NCBI GenBank assembly: GCA_934572365.1
Contig: CAKTKX010000028.1
Span: 1-10,881 of the forward strand
Length of the DNA: 10,881 nucleotides
From: an uncultured Oscillospiraceae bacterium
GTDB lineage: Bacteria; Bacillota; Clostridia; Oscillospirales; Oscillospiraceae
Direction of reading: 5' to 3'
The translations under genes and the position numbers were made by a program. Positions 5,473-10,881 of this stretch are shown here, piece after piece. The first letter of the stretch is position 1; each line of letters opens with the position of its first letter. The notes beneath the pieces are model-generated. The model was not told the DNA's origin, made no database searches, and saw only the letters and a program-made list of their open reading frames with translations.

Positions 5473-6531
5473 TTAGTCCAGGAAGTAAATGGTACACACC
5501 CGGCGGCCGAACTGGATACACTCGTTGAAGGTGGGGAAATACAAGTCCATTCGGTCGCCCTTGATGTCGCCGCCGCAGTCCTCCGCCACGGAGATGCCGT
5601 AGACATACGCGCCGTCGTTGGAGACGATAAACATCCGGGTGCCGTAGGGGATGTAGCGGGGGTCTACCGCTACCGTACCCTTGTGGACGGTGGTGCCGGT
5701 GTAGGTGGTCATGTCGCAGCCCGCGTCCGTGTGGGTGTAGGCCGTGGCACGGATGGTGGCGGTGTCGGAATAGGTTAGCACCTCGCCGGTGGGGAGGGTG
5801 ATGTAGCCGTCGGCGATCACCGGCATTTCATCGGGGTCGGAGGCCTCCGCTTCCGCGCCGGTACCCACGGCAATGACCTCTGCCACGGGCGCTTTGGTGA
5901 CGGTTTCGCTGAGTACTACCCGCTCGGCTTCCTCGCCGTTGACGTAGAGCACGTCGGCGGTGCATAGCAGCTCGCCGTCTGCGCCCAAAGTCAGCACCTC
6001 CTGGATGTCGGCGGGGATGGTGGCATCATTGCAGTAAGTAATGGTGTGGGGGATGGCTGCGGTGTAGGTTTCCTGGGTCTTGATAACGCTGTCCACCCGA
6101 AGAACCATACCGTCGCTGGTCTGGGTTTCCGGAGCGTGGGAGAGCACGTCGTACTCCCCCAGCTCCAGGTTCAGCCGGGACAGCAGCTCCCCTGCCGTCT
6201 CGCCAAAGGTGGTTACCGTCATTTCCTCTCCGTGGTAATCCACCGTGACACGCTGGGAGCGGCAGATGGTGATCTCTTCCACGCCCTCCCCGGTCTGTGT
6301 AGTGTAGGTATCGTATTGCTCCAGGGTCAGTCCTGCCTGATCCAGCACCTCGGCGGGGTCGGTGGCGAAGGTGGTGTAGGTCACGACCCGGTCGCCGTCG
6401 GTGATGACATAGGTCTTGGCGAAGGCCGTCTGACGCACCAGCGCCAGCGCCAGCACCGCGGTCAGCAGCACGGCGGAAAGACGGAGTATTGTTTTAGCGG
6501 TGCCGCTGCGTCCCAAGGCGAACCCTCCCAT
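5473..6531 (-). CDS. YabE-like secreted protein: DUF348 repeats, G5 domain and C-terminal 3D domain
   Basis: A 352-residue exported protein resembling Bacillus YabE, a predicted peptidoglycan-cleaving enzyme related to resuscitation factors. Residues 17-33 are a hydrophobic signal segment, with a possible signal peptidase I site after AFA at 36-38. Two DUF348 (ubiquitin-like) repeats follow at about 40-78 and 87-131, then a G5 domain at about 147-224 ending SETVTKAPVAEVIAVGT. After a short Asp/Glu/Ala-rich linker comes the 3D domain at about 258-352, with AVDPRYIPYGT and AEDCGGDIKGDRMDLY carrying the conserved aspartates expected of a lytic transglycosylase-type fold. B. subtilis YabE is described with three DUF348 copies, so this one is shorter. 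The start at 6531 has GGGAG (6540-6544) eight bases upstream; a TTG at 6570 in the same frame is less likely. Confidence 0.9.
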   Translation of the reverse strand: MGGFALGRSGTAKTILRLSAVLLTAVLALALVRQTAFAKTYVITDGDRVVTYTTFATDPAEVLDQAGLTLEQYDTYTTQTGEGVEEITICRSQRVTVDYHGEEMTVTTFGETAGELLSRLNLELGEYDVLSHAPETQTSDGMVLRVDSVIKTQETYTAAIPHTITYCNDATIPADIQEVLTLGADGELLCTADVLYVNGEEAERVVLSETVTKAPVAEVIAVGTGAEAEASDPDEMPVIADGYITLPTGEVLTYSDTATIRATAYTHTDAGCDMTTYTGTTVHKGTVAVDPRYIPYGTRMFIVSNDGAYVYGISVAEDCGGDIKGDRMDLYFPTFNECIQFGRRVCTIYFLD

Positions 6532-6587
6532 CCAAAGTGCTCCCAAAACGTTTTTATCAATAGTTATCAAATGATTACAAATTGCAT

Positions 6588-6604
6588 ATCCAAACGGTTT
6601 GGAT
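6588..6604. promoter_or_regulatory. 17-bp palindrome at the start of the yabE-like transcript
   Basis: ATCCAAAC (6588-6595) and GTTTGGAT (6597-6604) are perfect inverse copies around a single G. It begins at the predicted start of transcription (about 6604), just downstream of the -10 box, where an operator would block initiation. It could also form a small hairpin at the 5' end of the mRNA, though a one-base centre makes DNA binding more natural. The regulator is unknown. Confidence 0.6.
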
Positions 6605-6610
6605 GGGCTT

Positions 6611-6638
6611 ATTATAACAAATAAAACTAAAAAGTCAA
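6611..6638 (-). promoter_or_regulatory. Promoter of the yabE-like gene
   Basis: On the minus strand TTGACT (6638-6633) and a perfect TATAAT (6616-6611) are 16 bp apart, within an AT-rich stretch. Transcription would start near 6604, giving a leader of about 73 bases before the ATG at 6531. Confidence 0.8.
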
Positions 6639-6695
6639 GCTTTTCTTTATTTTTACATGATTTCTACAACTTTTGACATTATTTTTGCAACCACA

Positions 6696-6781
6696 TTATG
6701 TAAACTTATAAACAAGATATCGGTCGCGGAAACGCATATTTTGCAATATCTTGTGTCAAATGGTTACATATGTTTACATAA
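6696..6781. repeat. Nested inverted repeats with TTACAT boxes in the yabE-thrS intergenic region
   Basis: The outer arms TTATGTAAAC (6696-6705) and GTTTACATAA (6772-6781) are perfect inverse copies. Inside them ACAAGATAT (6712-6720) and ATATCTTGT (6746-6754) are also perfect inverse copies. Next to each outer arm lies a near-copy at 10-bp spacing: TTATAAAC after the left arm and GTTACATAT before the right arm. The element lies 90 to 180 bp upstream of the yabE-like start of transcription. It looks like a multi-site regulatory region; the factor is unknown. Confidence 0.6.
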
Positions 6782-6969
6782 GCTGTCGGATTATGTTACC
6801 TCTTGAACCGGCCGGTTGCGGCGGCGTTACCGAGGGCTTGACCGGGGATCCGGGCGGCTTTTTCCCGGGGCAAACCCCGAAAAATTCACCTCTCGGCGGA
6901 AACCGAAAACAGGAAAAACGACCGCTGCCGATTTTCTCTATTTTTTCTTCCGGTTTCCTGCCGTGGGGA
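6782..6969. other. Non-coding stretch without recognisable elements
   Basis: Between the nested repeats and the thrS promoter, base composition switches from AT-rich to GC-rich (about 6808-6880). Small open frames exist on both strands (6751-7050 and 6774-7028) but lack a convincing ribosome binding site or protein character, and the first runs into the T-box leader. The only structure noted is GGAAACCG (6898-6905) facing CGGTTTCC (6951-6958), an 8-bp inverted repeat with a 45-base gap. I see nothing else in it. Confidence 0.5.
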
Positions 6970-6998
6970 TTGACAATCGGGGAAAAATGTGCTAAATT
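6970..6998 (+). promoter_or_regulatory. Promoter of the thrS T-box transcript
   Basis: A perfect -35 TTGACA (6970-6975) is followed after 17 bp by TAAATT (6993-6998), a fair -10. Transcription would begin near 7005, just ahead of the T-box stem I region. Confidence 0.75.
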
Positions 6999-7004
6999 GC
7001 AGAT

Positions 7005-7246
7005 GATAAAAGGCTGCGAGGAAGACACGCGGTTCGGTAAGATGCTATAGAGAGAAGCCGGTTGGTGAAATGGCTTCGCACCCCTGCCGGAATCGATACC
7101 ACTTCTGAGCCGCAGGTCGGAAATGGCCTGCCGGGTGCGCCCGTTATTGCGTCAATGAGTGGCGGCGTCTGGCCGCAACCAGGGTGGAACCGTGGAATAC
7201 TTGCCGTATCCCACCCCTGATTTCGTTCAGGGGGTGGGTATTTTTT
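7005..7246 (+). promoter_or_regulatory. T-box riboswitch (tRNA-Thr-sensing leader of thrS)
   Basis: This leader RNA reads the charging state of tRNA-Thr and lets thrS be transcribed when uncharged tRNA accumulates. The hallmark T-box sequence AGGGTGGAACCGTGG lies at 7181-7195; its UGGA would pair with the tRNA 3' end. Stem I lies upstream, and the specifier loop region GATACCACTTC (7095-7105) contains the Thr codon ACC at 7098-7100. The T-box GGGTGG can pair with CCACCC at 7211-7216, an antiterminator that excludes the terminator hairpin downstream. The specifier and the following gene agree, which supports the call. Exact 5' end and stem boundaries are estimates. Confidence 0.95.
7210..7246 (+). 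terminator. Regulated terminator of the thrS T-box
   Basis: CCCACCCCTGA (7210-7220) pairs with TCAGGGGGTGGG (7227-7238), with one bulged G, around a six-base loop. TATTTTTT follows directly. This is the premature terminator of the T-box leader, placed 58 bases before the thrS start. Confidence 0.93.
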
Positions 7247-7304
7247 ATACCTTCCCCACACAATACAGGGCGGATAAGATCCGCCGAAACGGAGGTATTT
7301 TATT

Positions 7305-9059
7305 ATGGAAAACGAGTTCACCTTTGAAAATCCGGAGTACCGCAAGACCTACTGGCACACCTGCTCCCACATCATGGCGCAGGCCGTCAAGCGTCTGTGG
7401 CCGGAGGTGCAGCTGGCCATCGGCCCCGCCATTGACGAGGGCTGGTACTACGACTTCGACGCACCCTTCACCTTCACGCCCGAGCATCTTGCCAAGATCG
7501 AGGCGGAGATGAAGAAGGTCTGCAAGGAGCGTCTGCCCATCGTCCGCAGCGAGAAGCCCCGTGCCGAGGCCATTGCCTATATGCAGGAGCGCAACGAGCC
7601 TTACAAGGTGGAGCTGATCAACGATCTGCCCGAGGACGCGGTCATTTCCTTCTACACCCAGGGCGATTTCACCGACCTGTGCGCCGGCCCCCACCTGGAT
7701 CACACCGGCCGTGTCAAGCACAACGGCTTTAAGCTCCTCAATTCCTGCGGCGCTTACTGGCGGGGCGACAGCAACCGGAAGATGCTCCAGAGAATCTACG
7801 GCATTGCCTTCCAGAGCAAGGAAGAGCTGGAGACCTATCTCCAGCGCATTGAAGAGGCCAAGAAGCGTGACCACCGCCGTCTCGGCAAGGAGCTGGGACT
7901 GTTCATGCTCACCGACTACGGCCCCGGCTTCCCCTTCTTCCTGCCCAAGGGCATGGTGCTGCGCAACACCCTGATCGACTACTGGCGGGAAGTCCACAAG
8001 CGCTACGGCTATGTGGAGGTCTCCACCCCCATGATCCTGAACCGTCAGCTGTGGGAGCAGTCCGGCCACTGGGATCACTACAAGAACAATATGTACACCA
8101 CCGTCATCGACGGCGAGGATTATGCCATCAAGCCCATGAACTGCCCCGGCGGTATGCTGGTCTATGCCAGCGAGCCTCACTCCTACCGCGACCTGCCCCT
8201 GCGGGTGGGCGAGCTGGGACTGGTACACCGCCATGAGCTGTCCGGCGCGCTCCACGGATTGTTCCGCGTCCGTTGCTTCACCCAGGACGATGCCCACATC
8301 TTCATGACCCGGGAGCAGATGGAGAGCGAGATTCAGAACGTTGTCCGCCTGTTCGACGAGGTGTACAACGTGTTTGGCCTGAAATACACTGTCGAGCTGT
8401 CCACCATGCCCGAAGACCACATCGGCACCGTGGAAGAGTGGGAGGCCAACCAGGAGATCCTGAAGAAGGCCATCACCGGCATGGGCAAGGACTTCGTCAT
8501 CAACGAGGGCGACGGCGCGTTCTACGGGCCGAAGCTGGACTTCCACATTGAGGACTGCCTTGGCCGTACCTGGCAGTGCGGCACCATCCAGCTGGATTCC
8601 CAGCTGCCCGAGCGGTTCAATCTGGAGTACACCGGCGAGGACGGCCAGAAGCACCGTCCCGTGATGATCCACCGGGTGGTGTTCGGCTCCATTGAACGGT
8701 TCATCGGCGTCATCACCGAGCATTTCGCCGGCGCCTTCCCCCTGTGGCTGACCCCTGTTCAGGTCAAGGTGCTGCCCGTTACCGACCGCGCCCACGAGTA
8801 CGCCAAGGGTCTGACCCAGAAGCTGGTGGACGCGGGCATCCGCGCCGAGGACGACTGCCGCAGCGAGAAGCTGGGCTACAAGATCCGGGAAGCTCAGATG
8901 CAGAAGATCCCCTATATGCTGGTGGTTGGCGACCGGGATATGGAGAACGGCACCGTTTCCGTCCGTACCCGCAAGGGTGAAGACCTGGGCGCCATGACCA
9001 TGGACGCCTTCCTGTCCAAGTGCCTGGCGGAGATTGCTTCCAAGAGCAAGGACATCTAA
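7305..9059 (+). CDS. thrS: Threonine-tRNA ligase lacking the TGS domain
   Basis: A 584-residue class II aminoacyl-tRNA synthetase that charges tRNA-Thr. Residues 1-200 form the editing domain that removes mischarged serine, with HTCSH (His18, His22) and CAGPH (Cys126, His130). The catalytic core carries KPMNCPGG (Cys280), DDAHIF (His331) and MIHR (His456), which are the zinc ligands, and HRHELSG/VRCFTQDDAH as motif 2. The C-terminal anticodon-binding domain starts near residue 483 (LTPVQVKVLPV). Typical bacterial enzymes are about 640 residues and begin with a TGS domain of about 60 residues; here the protein starts directly with the editing domain. The start is sound: GGAGG at 7291-7295 is nine bases upstream and the T-box terminator leaves no room for more coding sequence. 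Expression is controlled by the T-box leader. Confidence 0.97.
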   Translation: MENEFTFENPEYRKTYWHTCSHIMAQAVKRLWPEVQLAIGPAIDEGWYYDFDAPFTFTPEHLAKIEAEMKKVCKERLPIVRSEKPRAEAIAYMQERNEPYKVELINDLPEDAVISFYTQGDFTDLCAGPHLDHTGRVKHNGFKLLNSCGAYWRGDSNRKMLQRIYGIAFQSKEELETYLQRIEEAKKRDHRRLGKELGLFMLTDYGPGFPFFLPKGMVLRNTLIDYWREVHKRYGYVEVSTPMILNRQLWEQSGHWDHYKNNMYTTVIDGEDYAIKPMNCPGGMLVYASEPHSYRDLPLRVGELGLVHRHELSGALHGLFRVRCFTQDDAHIFMTREQMESEIQNVVRLFDEVYNVFGLKYTVELSTMPEDHIGTVEEWEANQEILKKAITGMGKDFVINEGDGAFYGPKLDFHIEDCLGRTWQCGTIQLDSQLPERFNLEYTGEDGQKHRPVMIHRVVFGSIERFIGVITEHFAGAFPLWLTPVQVKVLPVTDRAHEYAKGLTQKLVDAGIRAEDDCRSEKLGYKIREAQMQKIPYMLVVGDRDMENGTVSVRTRKGEDLGAMTMDAFLSKCLAEIASKSKDI

Positions 9060-9773
9060 ATGATTCTGATCGGTGTGGTTTTTACGGGCGACCCCCGGGT
9101 GCAGCAGGTCTTCCGGAGCAACTACGGCAAGGCCGTACGCCGCGGGGGCGGCGTCCCGGTGTTTCTGCCCTGGAAGCCGAAGCATGCGGCGTTCTGGGCG
9201 AAGCATCTGGACGGCTTCCTGTTCACCGGCGGGGGCGACCCTGACCCCAAATACTACGGCCAGTCCATGCGTCCGGAATGCGGCACGCCAACCCCGGCAA
9301 GAGACGAATTTGAGCTGGCGCTTCTGAAAGCCGTCGTGGAGACCGGAAAGCCGATCCTCGGCATCTGCCGGGGGGAGCAGATACTCAACGTGGCGCTGGG
9401 CGGAACCCTGATCCAGGACATTCCCAGCCAGCGCCCCGAAGCCGCCGGGGAAAACCACCGGGACAATGAACACCGTTACGCCCCCAATCATCCTGCTCGG
9501 GTTCTTCCCGGCACGTTCCTGCACAGTCTTATGGGCTGTGACGAGGTGCTGACAAACAGCGTCCACCATCAGGCGGTGGACACCCCCGCGCCGGGAATGC
9601 GGGTCTGCGCCCTAAGCCCTGCGGGAATCGTGGAGGGCATTGAGGCTGAGGACGGGCGCTTCCTTCTGGGATTGCAATGGCACCCGGAGGCCGTGGCCGC
9701 CGTGGAGGAGCGGATGCAGCGCCCCTTTACCGCACTGGTAAAGGCGAGCAAAGAACACAAGGCGCACCATTAA
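9060..9773 (+). CDS. Gamma-glutamyl-gamma-aminobutyrate hydrolase family protein (peptidase C26, PuuD-like)
   Basis: A 237-residue class I glutamine amidotransferase-like hydrolase. The catalytic triad is complete: Cys103 in GICRGEQ, His208 and Glu210 in QWHPE. TGGGDPDPKYY at about 57-67 and NSVHHQAV are further C26 hallmarks. Relatives split gamma-glutamyl amide bonds, for example in putrescine breakdown (PuuD), but no other putrescine genes are nearby, so the substrate is open. The ATG follows the thrS stop codon with no gap (TAAATG); its ribosome binding site AAGGA lies inside the last codons of thrS, so it is co-transcribed and probably coupled with thrS and comes under the same T-box. 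A strong terminator follows. Confidence 0.92.
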   Translation: MILIGVVFTGDPRVQQVFRSNYGKAVRRGGGVPVFLPWKPKHAAFWAKHLDGFLFTGGGDPDPKYYGQSMRPECGTPTPARDEFELALLKAVVETGKPILGICRGEQILNVALGGTLIQDIPSQRPEAAGENHRDNEHRYAPNHPARVLPGTFLHSLMGCDEVLTNSVHHQAVDTPAPGMRVCALSPAGIVEGIEAEDGRFLLGLQWHPEAVAAVEERMQRPFTALVKASKEHKAHH

Positions 9774-9791
9774 GATTTCCTGAATTTGCAG

Positions 9792-9822
9792 GCCGCCCCC
9801 GCCGGGGCGGCTTGTTTTCTTT
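9792..9822 (+). terminator. Intrinsic terminator of the thrS operon
   Basis: GCCGCCCC (9792-9799) and GGGGCGGC (9804-9811) form a perfect 8-bp GC stem with a four-base loop, followed by TTGTTTTCTTT. It lies 18 bases after the C26 hydrolase stop codon. Confidence 0.93.
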
Positions 9823-9840
9823 GGGATAATGTGGTAAACT
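9812..9840 (+). promoter_or_regulatory. Candidate promoter of the DUF218-M42 operon
   Basis: TTGTTT (9812-9817) and TAAACT (9835-9840) are 17 bp apart. The -35 overlaps the U-run of the preceding terminator, a compact arrangement seen elsewhere. Both boxes are only moderate matches. Downstream, TGCCGC (9867-9872) and GCGGCA (9882-9887) could form a small 6-bp hairpin in the leader. Confidence 0.4.
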
Positions 9841-9924
9841 ATAGCAAATCATAGGATTTAGGCTGGTGCCGCCAAACAAGAGCGGCATTGGCCGTGACAC
9901 TATTCTTTACTTGGAGTTTCCGAA

Positions 9925-10716
9925 ATGAAAGCCTTTTTCCATCTTCTCAGCACGGGGCGAATCGCGGCGTTGATTTGCTGCGGCGTTCTGGCCGTGGCGG
10001 CGCTGTTCCTCAAATTCGCTGTCCCCGGCTACAGCTTTTCCGCGCTGGTGTGCCTGTGTCTGATCGGTATTATCCTGTTTTATACCCTGTTTCCCCTTGT
10101 GGGGTTGAAATTCCCGGTCTTTGCCAAGGTGGTGCAGACTGCCGTCACCGTGATCCTCGCGGTGGGGGTGCTGGTGGTCGGCATTACGGAGGGCATCATC
10201 ATCCACGCCAGCTTCGGAAACCCGGAGGAGCCGGTGGATTACGTGGTGGTTCTGGGTGCCAAGGTGAACCGGGACGGCCCGTCGGTCTCCCTGTGGGATC
10301 GTATCTGCGCCGCCTACACCTATCTGGACGAGCATCCCAATGTAACCGCCGTGCTTTCCGGCGGCCAGGGTACCGACGAGCCGATCACCGAGGCGGAGTG
10401 CATGTACCGGGAACTGGTGAATCTGGGCATCGACCCCCAGCGCCTTTGGATGGAGGAGAACGCCACCTCCACCTGGGAAAATCTGCACTTTTCCCTTGAC
10501 CTCATCGAGGGAAAAACCGGTGAGCGCCCCCGGAAGCTGGGTGTGCTGTCCAGCGAGTATCATTTATACCGCGCCAGCCGGTTTGCCAAGGCATGCGGCG
10601 TGGAATTCGTGGGGATTCCGGCCAAAACATCCCGTTTATCCCAGAAAATCAACCATTTCATGCGGGAAGTGGCTGGTGTCTGGCACTATATTCTGCTAGG
10701 AGGAAAATATGATTAA
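9925..10716 (+). CDS. DUF218 membrane protein (YdcF/ElyC/SanA-like)
   Basis: A 263-residue protein with three hydrophobic helices at about residues 13-31, 37-56 and 68-90, followed by a DUF218 domain from about 103 to the end. Typical DUF218 landmarks are VDYVVVLGAKV, the SLWDR motif, LSGGQGTDEPITEAECM, the acidic LWMEENATSTWENL and LSSEYHLYRA. Family members such as ElyC and SanA are envelope proteins linked to cell-wall precursor metabolism in Gram-negatives; the biochemical activity is not settled, and in Firmicutes it is unknown. The start ATG has TTGGAG (9911-9916) eight bases ahead. The last 8 bases overlap the M42 peptidase gene, whose ribosome binding site AGGAGG is within this gene. 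Confidence 0.9.
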   Translation: MKAFFHLLSTGRIAALICCGVLAVAALFLKFAVPGYSFSALVCLCLIGIILFYTLFPLVGLKFPVFAKVVQTAVTVILAVGVLVVGITEGIIIHASFGNPEEPVDYVVVLGAKVNRDGPSVSLWDRICAAYTYLDEHPNVTAVLSGGQGTDEPITEAECMYRELVNLGIDPQRLWMEENATSTWENLHFSLDLIEGKTGERPRKLGVLSSEYHLYRASRFAKACGVEFVGIPAKTSRLSQKINHFMREVAGVWHYILLGGKYD

Positions 10717-10881
10717 CGAAAAATATGCGGACTACGCCTGGGAGCAGACCGCCGCTCTGCTGGCCATCGACTCCCCCTCCGGCTTTACCAGCCGGGCGGC
10801 CGAATGGGTGAAGACGGCCTTTGAAGCCCTGGGCTTCCCGGCGAAGATCACCACCAAGGGCGGCGTTCTGGCCGATCTTGG
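10709..10881 (+). CDS. M42 family metallopeptidase, N-terminus (partial, runs off the window)
   Basis: The first 57 codons are visible. The sequence MINEKYADYAWEQTAALLAI followed by DSPSGFTSRAAEWV is typical of the start of M42 glutamyl aminopeptidase/endoglucanase-like peptidases: the D-S-P-S-G turn, then a helix and a strand leading to GGVLADL. These are cytosolic dinuclear metal aminopeptidases that form large tetrahedral complexes and trim peptides; the metal ligands lie beyond the window. The start ATG has AGGAGG (10698-10703) five bases upstream and overlaps the end of the DUF218 gene by 8 bases, so the two are coupled. Confidence 0.88.
   Translation, partial: MINEKYADYAWEQTAALLAIDSPSGFTSRAAEWVKTAFEALGFPAKITTKGGVLADL

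Noticed and set aside
6532..6570. TTG at 6570 as start of the yabE-like gene
   Set aside because: The ATG at 6531 has a well-spaced GGGAG and gives a standard signal peptide; no good ribosome binding site precedes the TTG.
6862..6876. CCGGGGCAAACCCCG hairpin as a terminator of an unseen gene
   Set aside because: The stem is short (CGGGG with CCCCG) and neither strand has a T-run after it.
6751..7050. Small open frames at 6751-7050 (+) and 6774-7028 (-)
   Set aside because: No good ribosome binding site, no protein-like pattern, and overlap with the thrS promoter and T-box leader.
7245..9569. 774-codon open frame on the minus strand opposite thrS and the C26 hydrolase
   Set aside because: It mirrors the GC-rich codon pattern of thrS, has a low-complexity His/Val/Leu/Gly-rich composition, and overlaps the T-box terminator and two clear genes.

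Overview
The window looks like a moderately GC-rich anaerobic Firmicute of class Clostridia, most likely a gut Oscillospiraceae-type bacterium (inference). The signs are strong AGGAGG-type ribosome binding sites, consensus housekeeping promoters, a T-box leader in front of thrS, a YabE-type 3D-domain protein next to rsmA, and a methyltetrahydrofolate:corrinoid methyltransferase module of the kind used by acetogens and related anaerobes. No rRNA, tRNA, CRISPR array or transposon was seen.

Region 1 (1-3840) is a one-carbon cluster built around a divergent intergenic region (1589-1895). Leftward run a methyltetrahydrofolate:corrinoid methyltransferase (779-1588), a corrinoid protein (127-765) and the first 39 codons of a membrane-anchored protein that leaves the window. 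Rightward run a small flavodoxin-like protein (1896-2420), a second corrinoid protein (2453-3100) and a GntR/HutC-type repressor (3078-3797) whose start lies inside the second corrinoid gene. The leftward promoter is near perfect (TTGACA, 17 bp, TATAAT). A 12-bp palindrome typical of HutC-type GntR operators abuts its -10 box and covers the predicted start of transcription, so the repressor probably controls the methyltransferase operon. Substrate-specific methyltransferase and corrinoid activator genes are not in the window. A bidirectional terminator at 3807-3838 closes the region.

Region 2 (3842-6640, leftward) is housekeeping: a YabE-like secreted 3D-domain protein, rsmA (16S rRNA dimethyltransferase), and a YjjG-like HAD nucleotidase that overlaps rsmA by 4 bases. 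The rsmA promoter and ribosome binding site sit inside a long inverted repeat.

Region 3 (6640-7304) is non-coding. It holds an AT-rich stretch with nested inverted repeats and repeated TTACAT boxes, a GC-richer stretch with nothing recognisable, and then the thrS promoter and T-box leader with terminator.

Region 4 (7305-10881, rightward) carries thrS (without the usual N-terminal TGS domain), a class I glutamine amidotransferase-like peptidase C26 hydrolase starting immediately after the thrS stop, a strong terminator, a three-helix DUF218 (YdcF/ElyC-like) membrane protein, and the beginning of an M42 family aminopeptidase that overlaps the DUF218 gene.

The most interesting part is the divergent corrinoid cluster: two different corrinoid proteins, one methyltransferase, a flavodoxin of different base composition, and a repressor coupled to one of the corrinoid proteins.
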